A DNA stretch of 64,000 bases from JAXDJJ01 sp034665745 (GTDB taxonomy: Bacteria; Actinomycetota; CADDZG01; WHSQ01). Under the pieces are notes generated by a model. That model worked only from the letters and a program-made list of their open reading frames with translations, had not been told where the DNA came from and made no database searches. Within the stretch, counting starts at the first letter, position 1. Every line of letters begins with the position of its first letter. The DNA lies in NCBI GenBank assembly GCA_034665745.1, contig JAXDJJ010000001.1:1-64000 (forward strand), read 5' to 3'. Positions 42,345 through 50,189 of the stretch are shown piece by piece. The translations under genes and the position numbers were made by a program.

Positions 42345-43790
42345 ATGGACGGCATCGGTGCTTGGGCTCGTTCGAGCCCCGGATCGGTCGCTCTCATCGC
42401 ACCGGGCACATCGGTCACGTTCGGAGAGCTGGACGCGCGGCAGCGAGCCCTGGCAGGGGCGTTGCTTGCAGAGGGCCTCAACCGGCGTGATCGGGTCGCG
42501 GTCTTCGCGACGAACCGCGTCGAGTCGCTCGAGGTGTCGATCGGCGTTCTGCGCGCGGGGATGGTCCCGGTACCGATCAACTCCCTCCTCACCGAGCCCG
42601 AGGTCGAGTTCCTGCTCGAAGACTCGGGAGCGCGGGTCATGTTCACGGACCGGACCGTCGAGCTCGGACCATCGGTCGAACAGGTCATCACCTTCGGAGA
42701 CGCGTACGAACGCTTCATACACAACGCCACGCCCGCCGATATCTCGGACGTCGCTCTTGGGCGACCGATGCACTACACGTCAGGAACGACTGGATCCCCG
42801 AAAGGTGTGTGGGTCGAACCGACCGACGAGGCAGAGGCGTTGTCGTTGTCGCAACGGTTCCGTGAGCTCTGGGGGATAACGCGCGACGACGCGCACCTTG
42901 TGTGCTCGCCTCTCGCTCATTCCGCTCCGCACCGATTCTCCCTACGAACCTTGGAGGCCGGGGGTCACGTAGTCCTCCAAGGGAAGTTCGATGCCGCGGA
43001 AACCCTCGCGGCGACCGAACTGTTCGGGATCACGACGACATTCATGGTCCCGACTCACCTCGAACGCATCTTTGGACTCGGTCGCCAAGCTCTAGCACGT
43101 CACGACCTCTCGACGATGCGGTTGTTGGCCCATGCCGGTGCACCGATACGTGACCGTACGAAGAGAGAAGCCCTCGAGATATTTCCCGAGGGCTCGGTCT
43201 GGGAGTTCTACGGCTCGACTGAGGGTCAGGCGACGCGCATATCGACCGAGGAGTGGTTGGCGCGGCCGGGGAGCGTGGGCCATGCCCTGCCCGGGGGCGA
43301 AGTTGTCATCGCCGACAACGACGGGAACGAACTACCGCGTGGTGAGATCGGATGGGTGTGGGTGCGCGATCCCTCGGGTGAGGAATGGGAGTACTGGGGC
43401 GACGCGGCGAAGACCCGCAACGCGTGGAGCGGAGAGGCCTTCTGTGTTGGCGACCTCGGGTCGGTGGACGAAGAGGGTTACCTGTTCCTCGCGGGCCGCG
43501 GGGACGACACGATCATCACGGGCGGCGTCAACGTCTACCCGATGGAGATCGAGAACGTCCTCGTCAGCCACCCTTCGGTCGCCGAGGCTCTCGTTTACGG
43601 CGTCGCCCACGAGGAGTGGGGCCAGGAGGTCCGCGCCCTCGTCGTCCCGGCGTTCAACCAGCCATTGGATACGGAGGTCCTGAGGGCCTGGGCCCGCACC
43701 CAACTAGCCGGCTTCAAGTGCCCGCGCCTCATAGAGATAGTCGACGATCTCCCGAGAACCCCCACCGGCAAGGTGCAACGAAGACCCTGA
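42345..43790 (+). CDS. Acyl-CoA synthetase (AMP-binding enzyme)
   Basis: The frame extends to 41907 but inside the preceding gene; the ATG at 42345 gives 481 residues. Adenylation motifs in order are HYTSGTTGSPKG (P-loop), EFYGSTEGQAT (A5), YLFLAGRGDDTIITGGVNVYP (A7-A8, quoted by key residues GRGDD), and PRTPTGKVQRRP with the catalytic Lys near the C-terminus. It activates a carboxylic acid as acyl-AMP and then acyl-CoA. It is slightly shorter than typical fatty-acid ligases (500-550); the acid is unknown. Confidence 0.9.
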   Translation: MDGIGAWARSSPGSVALIAPGTSVTFGELDARQRALAGALLAEGLNRRDRVAVFATNRVESLEVSIGVLRAGMVPVPINSLLTEPEVEFLLEDSGARVMFTDRTVELGPSVEQVITFGDAYERFIHNATPADISDVALGRPMHYTSGTTGSPKGVWVEPTDEAEALSLSQRFRELWGITRDDAHLVCSPLAHSAPHRFSLRTLEAGGHVVLQGKFDAAETLAATELFGITTTFMVPTHLERIFGLGRQALARHDLSTMRLLAHAGAPIRDRTKREALEIFPEGSVWEFYGSTEGQATRISTEEWLARPGSVGHALPGGEVVIADNDGNELPRGEIGWVWVRDPSGEEWEYWGDAAKTRNAWSGEAFCVGDLGSVDEEGYLFLAGRGDDTIITGGVNVYPMEIENVLVSHPSVAEALVYGVAHEEWGQEVRALVVPAFNQPLDTEVLRAWARTQLAGFKCPRLIEIVDDLPRTPTGKVQRRP

Positions 43791-43811
43791 CGCAGGTCTC
43801 AGGTGAGTTGG

Positions 43812-43885
43812 TGACATCTGGCGTCGCTGAGCGATGCTAGGTGTCATGTGGTGCGGTTGTTGTCCTCAGTTTGCGCTAGGCGCAA
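43812..43885. terminator. Two-hairpin region between convergent genes
   Basis: TGACA (43812-43816) and TGTCA (43842-43846) enclose a tighter hairpin, GCGTCGC/GCGATGC with loop TGA (43821-43837, one G-T pair). TTGCGC/GCGCAA with loop TAG follows (43871-43885). They fill the 105-bp gap between the convergent acyl-CoA synthetase and mdh stops. A bidirectional terminator is likely, although no U-tract follows. Confidence 0.5.
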
Positions 43886-43895
43886 GTACAGCGCG

Positions 43896-44846
43896 TTAAA
43901 CGTTGCGGCGGGTTGCTATGTCCTCGCATTTGGCGCGGATGGCTTCGGCTGCTTCGGTGAGCTTCGCTTGCTCGTCTGCGTTGAGCTCTAGTTCGACGAT
44001 CTGTTCGACACCATTGCGGCCTAGCTTCGCCGGGACGCCAAGGTAGACGTCGGTGATCCCGTACTCCCCACTGGTCCAGGCACATGTCGGAAGAACCTCG
44101 TTGGTGTCGCCGAGGATCGCGTTGACCATCGCGGCAGCAGAGGTCGACGGCGCGTAGAACGCGCTGCCCTTCTTGAGGTAGTCGACGATCTCTTGGCCGC
44201 CCTTCTTGGTGCGCTCGAAGAGCTCCTCGAGGGTCTTCTCATCGACGAGCTCGGGCAATGGCTTGCCCTCGACCGTCGCGTGACGAGGAAGCGCAACCAT
44301 CTGGTCCCCGTGCGAACCGAGGGTGATCGCATCGACAGAAGCGGGTGCGACGTTCAGCTTCTCGGCGATGAAGTAACGCAGGCGGGACGAGTCGAGCACG
44401 CCGGCCATACCCATGACCCGCTGCTTCGGGAAGTCAGAAACGAGCGAGGCCAGGTAAGTCATCTCGTCCAACGGGTTCGAGACCACGATGATGATCGCCT
44501 CGGGAGAGCTCTTGGCGATCGCCTCGGTCACGCCGCCGACGATCTCGGAGTTGGCGTCGAGGAGGTCCATGCGTGACATCCCAGGCTTGCGAGGAAGTCC
44601 GGCCGTGATGACCACGACGTCGGAGCCCGCAGTGTCGGCGTAGTCGTTCGTGCCGACCACATGGGTCTCGAACTTCTCGACGGGGGCCGACTGATTGATG
44701 TCGAGGGCAAGCCCCTGCGGGAGGCCCTCAACGATGTCGGTCATAACCACTTCGTCGGCAAGGTTCTTCTCTGCGATGCGACGCGCGGTGTTCGAACCGA
44801 CGTTGCCCGCACCTACAACCGTGACTCTCCTGGTTCCATCAGACAT
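43896..44846 (-). CDS. mdh: Malate dehydrogenase
   Basis: A 316-residue LDH-like malate dehydrogenase. The NAD site is VVGAGNVGSNTARRIA (residues 10-25) with Asp after strand 2 (MTDIVEG) selecting NAD. LPRKPGMSRMDLL carries the substrate-specificity Arg, and TLGSHGDQMV the catalytic His. It interconverts malate and oxaloacetate in the TCA cycle. GGAGGG lies upstream of the ATG, overlapping the end of the isocitrate dehydrogenase gene, with which it is co-transcribed. Confidence 0.95.
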   Translation of the reverse strand: MSDGTRRVTVVGAGNVGSNTARRIAEKNLADEVVMTDIVEGLPQGLALDINQSAPVEKFETHVVGTNDYADTAGSDVVVITAGLPRKPGMSRMDLLDANSEIVGGVTEAIAKSSPEAIIIVVSNPLDEMTYLASLVSDFPKQRVMGMAGVLDSSRLRYFIAEKLNVAPASVDAITLGSHGDQMVALPRHATVEGKPLPELVDEKTLEELFERTKKGGQEIVDYLKKGSAFYAPSTSAAAMVNAILGDTNEVLPTCAWTSGEYGITDVYLGVPAKLGRNGVEQIVELELNADEQAKLTEAAEAIRAKCEDIATRRNV

Positions 44847-44852
44847 CGTTGT

Positions 44853-45953
44853 CTAGCCCTCCAACTTTTCGATGATTCCGTCGGCAACTTCACTGGTGCC
44901 CACCGCGGTCGGGTCGTCACGGTTGGGCTTCATGTCATAGGTAACGAACTTGCCCTCATCGATCGTCTGCGCGATCGCGGCCTCGAGGCGTTTGGATGCC
45001 TCCAGCTCGTCGAGGTGAGCGAGCATCAGGACACCCGAGAGCATCATCGCCATCGGGTTGACCTTGTTCTGGCCGGCGTACTTGGGGGCCGAGCCGTGCG
45101 TGGGCTCGAATACCGCAGCCGTGTCACCGATGTTCCCGCCGGGAGCAACGCCGAGGCCCCCGATGAGTCCGGCCCCGAGGTCGGAGACGATGTCTCCGTA
45201 GAGGTTCGGGAGGCAAAGGACGTCGTAGAGCTCGGGCTTCTGCACGAGCTGCATACACATGTTGTCGACGATGCGATCCTCGAACTCGACACCGGAGTCG
45301 GAGTACTCGTTCTCGGCGACCTCGCGCGCGGTCTTCAGGAACAGCCCGTCGGAGAACTTCATGATGTTGGCCTTGTGGACCGCGGTGACCTTCTTGCGAC
45401 CGTGCTTGATCGCGTAGTCGAACGCGGCCCTCACGATGCGCTGGGTGCCATGGATCGAGATCGGTTTGATCGAGATACCCGAGTCGTGACGGATCTTGCG
45501 GGCGCCGAGCTTCTCGATGAATTCGATCAACTGCTCGGCCTCGGGGGTACCTTGTTCGAACTCGATCCCGGCGTAGAGGTCCTCGTGGTTCTCACGGACG
45601 ACGACGAGGTCGATGTTCTCGTAGCGGGACCGAACCCCCGGGTAGGACTTGCAGGGCCTCAGGCACATGTAGAGGTCGAGCTCCTTGCGCAGAGCCACGT
45701 TCACGCTGCGGAACCCGGTGCCCACAGGGGTCGTGATGGGGCCCTTGATGGCGACCTTGTTGGTCCGGATCGACTCGAGGACGTGCTCGGGCAACGGTGT
45801 GCCGTGCTCTTCCATGACGTCGACACCGGCGTGCTGGACGTCCCAGTCGAACTTCACACCAGTTCCTTCGAGCACTCGGCGGGTCGCCTCGGCGATCTCG
45901 GGACCCGTCCCGTCGCCCGGGATCAAGGTCACGCGATGAACTTTCTGTGACAT
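44853..45953 (-). CDS. icd: Isocitrate dehydrogenase (isocitrate/isopropylmalate family)
   Basis: A 366-residue protein near the length of NAD-type enzymes. Motifs: TLIPGDGTGPEIAEATRRV, RYENIDLVVVRENHEDLYAG with the substrate Arg, NLYGDIVSDLGAGLIGGLG with metal Asp residues, and THGSAPKYAGQNKVNP. Lys-Tyr in the last motif matches the NADP-binding pair of E. coli Icd, whereas NAD enzymes usually have Asp-Ile; NADP use is therefore possible. Its linkage to mdh argues for isocitrate rather than isopropylmalate. AGGAG precedes the ATG. Confidence 0.9.
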   Translation of the reverse strand: MSQKVHRVTLIPGDGTGPEIAEATRRVLEGTGVKFDWDVQHAGVDVMEEHGTPLPEHVLESIRTNKVAIKGPITTPVGTGFRSVNVALRKELDLYMCLRPCKSYPGVRSRYENIDLVVVRENHEDLYAGIEFEQGTPEAEQLIEFIEKLGARKIRHDSGISIKPISIHGTQRIVRAAFDYAIKHGRKKVTAVHKANIMKFSDGLFLKTAREVAENEYSDSGVEFEDRIVDNMCMQLVQKPELYDVLCLPNLYGDIVSDLGAGLIGGLGVAPGGNIGDTAAVFEPTHGSAPKYAGQNKVNPMAMMLSGVLMLAHLDELEASKRLEAAIAQTIDEGKFVTYDMKPNRDDPTAVGTSEVADGIIEKLEG

Positions 45954-45978
45954 GTGGCTCCTGCTCTCGTAGAGGGGT

Positions 45979-46006
45979 TTGACGTGCTGAAAGAGGCGCC
46001 TAACCT
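45979..46006 (+). promoter_or_regulatory. Candidate promoter for citrate synthase
   Basis: TTGACG (45979-45984) and TAACCT (46001-46006) are separated by 16 bp, a housekeeping-sigma-like arrangement. Initiation would be near 46013. Confidence 0.5.
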
Positions 46007-46015
46007 ACCTGATAG

Positions 46016-46033
46016 CCTCTTAGCGAGAAGAGG
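46016..46033. promoter_or_regulatory. Inverted repeat in the citrate synthase leader
   Basis: CCTCTT and AAGAGG (6 perfect bp) around AGCGAG lie at the start of the predicted leader. It could be an operator or a leader hairpin. Confidence 0.4.
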
Positions 46034-46075
46034 AAAACACGGCATAACGCCCGATCAGAAAGGCCTCATCGGAGC

Positions 46076-47209
46076 ATGCCCAGCGAACCAGGAAAGGGCC
46101 TCGAAGGTGTCGTAGCGGCCGAGACCGCCATCTCCGACATCGATGGGAAAGAAGGTCGACTCTCCTACGTCGGCTACGACATCCACGATCTCGCGCCGAA
46201 CGCGACCTTCGAGGAGGTCATCTACCTCCTCCACCACCTCGAGCTCCCAAACCGTCAGCAGCTCGGAGACATCCGCGATCAGCTGGCTCGGGAACGAGAG
46301 CCGAACGACTTCGTCATGCGTCTCATGCCTCATCTGGCCGAGAACTGCGCCCCTATGTCGATGCTTCGCACCGCCGTATCGGCCTCTTCGGCCAAGGACC
46401 CCGACGGCTGGGATACCTCGGAAGAGGCCAACTATCGCAAAGCGATCCGTTTGTGTGCGGTGTTCCCGACGATGGTCGCCTACTACGACCGCATGCGGAC
46501 CGACAAAGAGCTCATCCCACCAGATCCAAGCCTGAGCCAGGCCGGCAACTTCCTCTGGATGCTCAAGGGCGAGAAGGCGGACGAGGACGAGACCCACATC
46601 TTTGACGTTTGTCTGACTTTGCATGCCGACCACACGATGAATGCGTCGACGTTCGCAGCCCGCGTCTGCGCTGCCACGTTGTCCGACATCCATTCGGCCA
46701 TGACCGCAGCGATCGCTGCCTTGAAGGGCCCGCTGCATGGCGGCGCCAACGAGCAGGTCATGCGCATGATCAAAGAGATCAAGGACCTTGGGGGCGTGTC
46801 GAAAGCACGCGACTACATCACCAAGCGTTTGGAGAACAAAGAGAAGGTGATGGGCTTCGGCCACCGGGTCTACAAGACGGAGGACCCCAGGGCTACTCAC
46901 CTCCGCAAGATGGCGAAAGAACTGGCCGAGAAGAGCGGTGACGGCTCGAACTACGAGATCTCGGAAGAGATCGAGAAGACGGTTATGGACGTCAAGGGCA
47001 TCTACCCGAACGTCGACTTCTATGCCGCATCCGTCTACGGCTACCTAGAGATCCCCACCGACCTATTCACGCCCGTGTTCGCGTGCAGCAGGGTTTCGGG
47101 CTGGACCGCACACGTGAGAGAGCAGTACGCAGACAACCGTCTGATCCGCCCGGATCACGAGTACGTCGGCCCCGACCCTCGCAGCTGGGTCGGTCTTTCC
47201 GACCGATAA
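46076..47209 (+). CDS. gltA: Citrate synthase
   Basis: A 377-residue type II-like short citrate synthase. Catalytic residues are visible as His in LHGGANEQVM, His in MGFGHRVYKTEDPRA, and Asp in VDFYAASVYG; Arg in FACSRVSGWTAHVREQ binds citrate. Methylcitrate synthase activity is possible in view of the propionyl-CoA genes here. GGAG lies 3 bases before the ATG. A leader with inverted repeat precedes it and a strong terminator follows. Confidence 0.95.
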   Translation: MPSEPGKGLEGVVAAETAISDIDGKEGRLSYVGYDIHDLAPNATFEEVIYLLHHLELPNRQQLGDIRDQLAREREPNDFVMRLMPHLAENCAPMSMLRTAVSASSAKDPDGWDTSEEANYRKAIRLCAVFPTMVAYYDRMRTDKELIPPDPSLSQAGNFLWMLKGEKADEDETHIFDVCLTLHADHTMNASTFAARVCAATLSDIHSAMTAAIAALKGPLHGGANEQVMRMIKEIKDLGGVSKARDYITKRLENKEKVMGFGHRVYKTEDPRATHLRKMAKELAEKSGDGSNYEISEEIEKTVMDVKGIYPNVDFYAASVYGYLEIPTDLFTPVFACSRVSGWTAHVREQYADNRLIRPDHEYVGPDPRSWVGLSDR

Positions 47210-47215
47210 CGAAAA

Positions 47216-47239
47216 AGAGGCGCCCTTTCAGGCGCCTCT
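47216..47239 (+). terminator. Rho-independent-like terminator after citrate synthase
   Basis: AGAGGCGCC and GGCGCCTCT (9 perfect bp) around CTTTCA, preceded by A-rich sequence on the plus strand and followed by TCTCGGTTT. It begins 7 bases after the gene's stop and also lies 24 bases from the stop of the convergent acidic-protein gene, so it may serve both. Confidence 0.8.
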
Positions 47240-47262
47240 CTCGGTTTCGTTCTAGCTAACGG

Positions 47263-47772
47263 TTAGTTGTCGTCACCGTCGTCTTCGCCGCCACCGTGGC
47301 CGCTGTTGTCGTCATCGCCGCCACCGGGACCGCTGTTGTCGCCAGCAACATCGTGGTCATCGCCATCGTCGCTGTCGGCATCGTCGCCCTGGTCGTCGTT
47401 GTCGTCGCCCTGGTCGTCGTCATCCGCCTGATCGTCATCGTCTCCGACGTCGCCACTGCCCTGATCGGCGGTGCCGTCGTCGTCTCCGGCGATTCCATCA
47501 TCATCGCTGCCGGGGGTGCCCGGAGCATCTCCGTGGCCCTGATCGGCGGTGCCGTCATCATCGGACTTGACGATCACCTTGTTGGCTCCCACCTTGTTCG
47601 CCCCCGCAGTGCCCGGAGCATCTCCGTGGCCCTGGTCGGCGGTACCGTCATCGGAAACACTGGATGGGATAGTGACGTCGTTCGACTTGGCACTGGTGTT
47701 CGCTACGGCGGCAACCACACCCGTTGCCAGCAACAGCAGAACAACCAGTACTGGGATCCGGCTCAAGCGCAT
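47263..47772 (-). CDS. Secreted, highly acidic repeat protein
   Basis: The ATG at 47772 with GAGAGGAG upstream gives 169 residues. Residues 1-25 are a signal or anchor; the rest is almost entirely Asp, Gly, Ala and Ser. A motif DDGTADQGHGDAPGT occurs twice and DDDGTADQGSGD once (residues about 42-110), and the C-terminal 60 residues are Asp-rich runs. Such low-complexity acid tails often bind Ca2+ or stay disordered. It diverges from the ECF sigma gene, whose partner also has an acidic Ser-Gly-Asp tail. Unknown function. Confidence 0.7.
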   Translation of the reverse strand: MRLSRIPVLVVLLLLATGVVAAVANTSAKSNDVTIPSSVSDDGTADQGHGDAPGTAGANKVGANKVIVKSDDDGTADQGHGDAPGTPGSDDDGIAGDDDGTADQGSGDVGDDDDQADDDDQGDDNDDQGDDADSDDGDDHDVAGDNSGPGGGDDDNSGHGGGEDDGDDN

Positions 47773-47903
47773 AAGTACTCCTCTCATCGGCGTCCCCTGA
47801 CGGGGCCATCGAAGGTTCAACGAGGCGACGGGCGACGCGTTACGGACCTTTAACCCGGATACTGGCGTAACGCGTAGCTCGGGCAGCCGTTAGAAGGAAG
47901 AGT

Positions 47904-48461
47904 GTGGAAGACAAGGGACTCAAGCGAGAGGTCAGGAGCGCAGCTCGTGGCGACCGTCAGGCCGCCGCTTTGCTGTTCGACACCTATCACCCGCGCTTGT
48001 ATCGCTACGCCCTCGCCAAGCTTGGATCTCCAGCCGACGCAGATGACGTGGCCTCCGAGACTTTCGCACGTGTGCTTAGCAAGCTTGATGGATTCAGATG
48101 GACGGGCGGGGGGTTCGAGGCGTGGCTATTCAAGATCGCATCGAACCTCATCACCGACAGATACCGGTCGGCCGCGCGAGAGCGACCGACGGACGACCAG
48201 GTTGAGGAGCAGGAAACCGCTATGGAGCACTTGCCCGAGGATCGAACCCTTCACCTCGAGTCGAGTCGCGAGCTGGACCAGATGCTCCACGACCTGCCAG
48301 ACGAACAACGCGAGGTTCTGCTCCTGCGTTTCGCAGCGGGCCTCGACACACACGAAACGGCAGCCATCATGAAGAAGAACGTCAACGCGATCCGACAGCT
48401 CCAGTTCCGTGCGCTCGAGAACATCCGAAGCCGGAACCCCATCCCGGCGGTCTCGCAATGA
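47904..48461 (+). CDS. ECF-type RNA polymerase sigma factor
   Basis: A 185-residue protein with sigma region 2 (LLFDTYHPRLYRYALAKL and DADDVASETFARVL, -10 recognition) and region 4 (LPDEQREVLLLRFAAGL and HETAAIMKKNVNAIRQLQFRAL, -35 recognition). The linker between them is charged. The GTG start at 47904 has GAAGGAAG upstream. The DUF5667 gene overlaps its stop by 4 bases and probably encodes its membrane partner. Confidence 0.92.
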   Translation: MEDKGLKREVRSAARGDRQAAALLFDTYHPRLYRYALAKLGSPADADDVASETFARVLSKLDGFRWTGGGFEAWLFKIASNLITDRYRSAARERPTDDQVEEQETAMEHLPEDRTLHLESSRELDQMLHDLPDEQREVLLLRFAAGLDTHETAAIMKKNVNAIRQLQFRALENIRSRNPIPAVSQ

Positions 48462-49321
48462 CGAACCGCGAGAAGGAGCTCGAGCGCGCCTTGGCCGGTT
48501 TCGAGCAGACCGGCGACGAGGAGCTCGATTCGTTGGTCGACACCGCCGATCAACTCACCCGTCGCCTCGCCGTCGGTACACCAGCGCACCCACAGGGCCG
48601 TGCACTGTTCATCGAGGGAGTGGCTGCACGCAAACGGTCATTCATGTCGAGCTTGGTGGCACCTGCGATGGCCGCCACGGCATTGCTGATGGTGATAGCC
48701 GTCATTGGGCGGAGCGCCCTGCCAGGCGAGTCCCTCTACCCCGTTCGTAAGGTGCTCGGCTCAGCCGGTCTGGCAACGGCCTCGTCTGATGACATGAAAG
48801 ACCAGCTCCAGGATGCGGAACTTCTCGTCAACAGGGCGCAGGCAGCATTCGATCGCGGTTCCGATGACAGTGAGCGCTTCGCGGTCGCCGCCCTCATGAG
48901 CCTCGGTCGGGCGGAGAACTGTCTAAAAGATGTCGAGTTCTCGGAGCGACCGTTCTATGAAGCCCAGATAACTACCTTGCAGGAACGGGCCGTCGTCCTC
49001 ATCCGCCTTGGGGTAACGATCGATGCTGGCGTCGACCAGGGCCGCTCCAGCGGAAGTTCAGGGTCGGGAGATGACAACTCGGGCTCGGGATCAGGCAACT
49101 CCGGTAGCGATGACAATTCCGGTTCGGGATCCGACGACAGTGGGTCGGGATCCGACGACTCTGGCTCTGGTTCGGACAACAGTGGGTCTGGTTCCGATGA
49201 CAGTGGGTCGGGCTCGGACGACAGTGGCTCTGGATCCGACAGCAGTGGCTCGGGTTCTGGTTCCGACGACCGTGTGTCGGGCTCAGATAGCAGCGGGCCT
49301 GGTTCTGGTTCCGACGATTAG
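48458..49321 (+). CDS. DUF5667-type membrane protein with Ser-Gly-Asp repeat tail, possible anti-sigma partner
   Basis: A 287-residue protein coupled to the sigma gene by ATGA. Residues 1-60 are cytoplasmic and helical, 63-84 a membrane segment, then ALPGESLYPVRKVLG, the DUF5667 signature, and an outer helical part to about residue 190. Residues 197-287 are GSGSDDSG-type repeats, probably disordered and acidic outside the cell. By position it may bind or regulate the sigma factor, but it lacks a recognisable zinc anti-sigma (ZAS) HxxxCxxC motif. The stop overlaps folD by 4 bases (convergent). Confidence 0.8.
   Translation: MTNREKELERALAGFEQTGDEELDSLVDTADQLTRRLAVGTPAHPQGRALFIEGVAARKRSFMSSLVAPAMAATALLMVIAVIGRSALPGESLYPVRKVLGSAGLATASSDDMKDQLQDAELLVNRAQAAFDRGSDDSERFAVAALMSLGRAENCLKDVEFSERPFYEAQITTLQERAVVLIRLGVTIDAGVDQGRSSGSSGSGDDNSGSGSGNSGSDDNSGSGSDDSGSGSDDSGSGSDNSGSGSDDSGSGSDDSGSGSDSSGSGSGSDDRVSGSDSSGPGSGSDD
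49051..49315 (+). repeat. Tandem 24-base-like repeats encoding the Ser-Gly-Asp tail
   Basis: Degenerate units of about 24 bases (GGTTCCGATGACAGTGGGTC type) repeat about ten times in frame, differing mostly at third positions. This favours polymerase slippage and length variation between strains. It is coding sequence, not CRISPR. Confidence 0.75.
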
Positions 49322-50178
49322 GTAACGGTGCGGCGCGCGAGCGCTACCGTGTTCCTCAGCAACATCGCGATCGTCATCGGGCCTACACCCCCCGGGACCG
49401 GTGTGATCTTGGAAGCAACCTCTTTCGCTGCTTCGAAATCGACATCACCCACGAGCCCGTCGTCCGTTCGATTGATACCTACATCGATAACCGTTGCTCC
49501 GGGCTTGATCATCTGACCCGTTATCGCGTGTGCCCGCCCGATCGCAGCAACGAGGATGTCGGCCTTGCGTGTGTGCTCGCTGAGATCCCTCGTTCCGGTG
49601 TGGCAGATAGTGACGGTTGCGTTGGCGCCTGCTCCTTTCTGCATCATCAATGCAGCGAGCGGCTTACCGACGATGTTCGAGCGACCCACGATGACGACCT
49701 CGGCCCCCGAGGTCTCGACGTTGGATCGGATCAAGAGTTCCTGGATACCTGCCGGGGTAGCCGGAGCCACGAGGCGCTGGCCGGCAAGAAGACGTCCAAG
49801 GTTCGTGGGGTGGAACCCGTCTGCGTCGTTCTCCGGCAACACTGCCTCGAGGACGGCTTGCTCGTCGATGTGCTCCGGCAAGGGCAACTGGACGAGGATC
49901 CCATGGACGGCATCGTCGGCATTCAGATCAGCGATGAGGTCGAGTAGCTCGTTCTGCGGCGTGCTGGCGGATAGATCGTGGTCCCACGCCTTGATGCCTG
50001 CATCCGCACAGGCCTTCCGCTTGGATCGAACGTAGACGGCGGAGGCAGGGTCATCGCCGACGAGAACGGTCGCCAGACCGGGCGTGACACCTTTGTCCAC
50101 GAGCTCTGTGACGTCTTTCTTCACTTCCTCGCGGATATCGAGAGCGATCTGCTTGCCGTCGATGATCTCTGCAGTCAT
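49318..50178 (-). CDS. folD: Bifunctional methylenetetrahydrofolate dehydrogenase/cyclohydrolase
   Basis: A 286-residue enzyme of usual length. YVRSKRKACADAGI contains the Tyr and catalytic Lys; GILVQLPLPEHID and VPGGVGPMTIAMLL are the two family signatures; VIVGRSNIVGKPLA binds NADP. It makes 10-formyl-tetrahydrofolate, the formyl donor for PurN and PurH encoded just upstream. GAGGAGG precedes the ATG. Confidence 0.96.
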   Translation of the reverse strand: MTAEIIDGKQIALDIREEVKKDVTELVDKGVTPGLATVLVGDDPASAVYVRSKRKACADAGIKAWDHDLSASTPQNELLDLIADLNADDAVHGILVQLPLPEHIDEQAVLEAVLPENDADGFHPTNLGRLLAGQRLVAPATPAGIQELLIRSNVETSGAEVVIVGRSNIVGKPLAALMMQKGAGANATVTICHTGTRDLSEHTRKADILVAAIGRAHAITGQMIKPGATVIDVGINRTDDGLVGDVDFEAAKEVASKITPVPGGVGPMTIAMLLRNTVALARRTVT

Positions 50179-50189
50179 CGGATCCTCCT

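Noticed and set aside
44661..45950. A long plus-strand open frame (429 codons) opposite icd and mdh
   Set aside because: Its translation is His/Asp/Val-rich with no domain, and it lies antisense to two well-supported TCA genes. Such frames arise from third-position GC bias.
47773..47830. An ECF-type promoter (GAAC...CGTC) before the acidic secreted gene
   Set aside because: The two boxes are only about 12 bases apart instead of 16-17, so autoregulation by the neighbouring sigma factor is not supported by this site.
49051..49315. Regular short repeats considered as a CRISPR array
   Set aside because: Repeats are direct, in frame, about 24 bases with no unique spacers, and encode a Ser-Gly-Asp tail.
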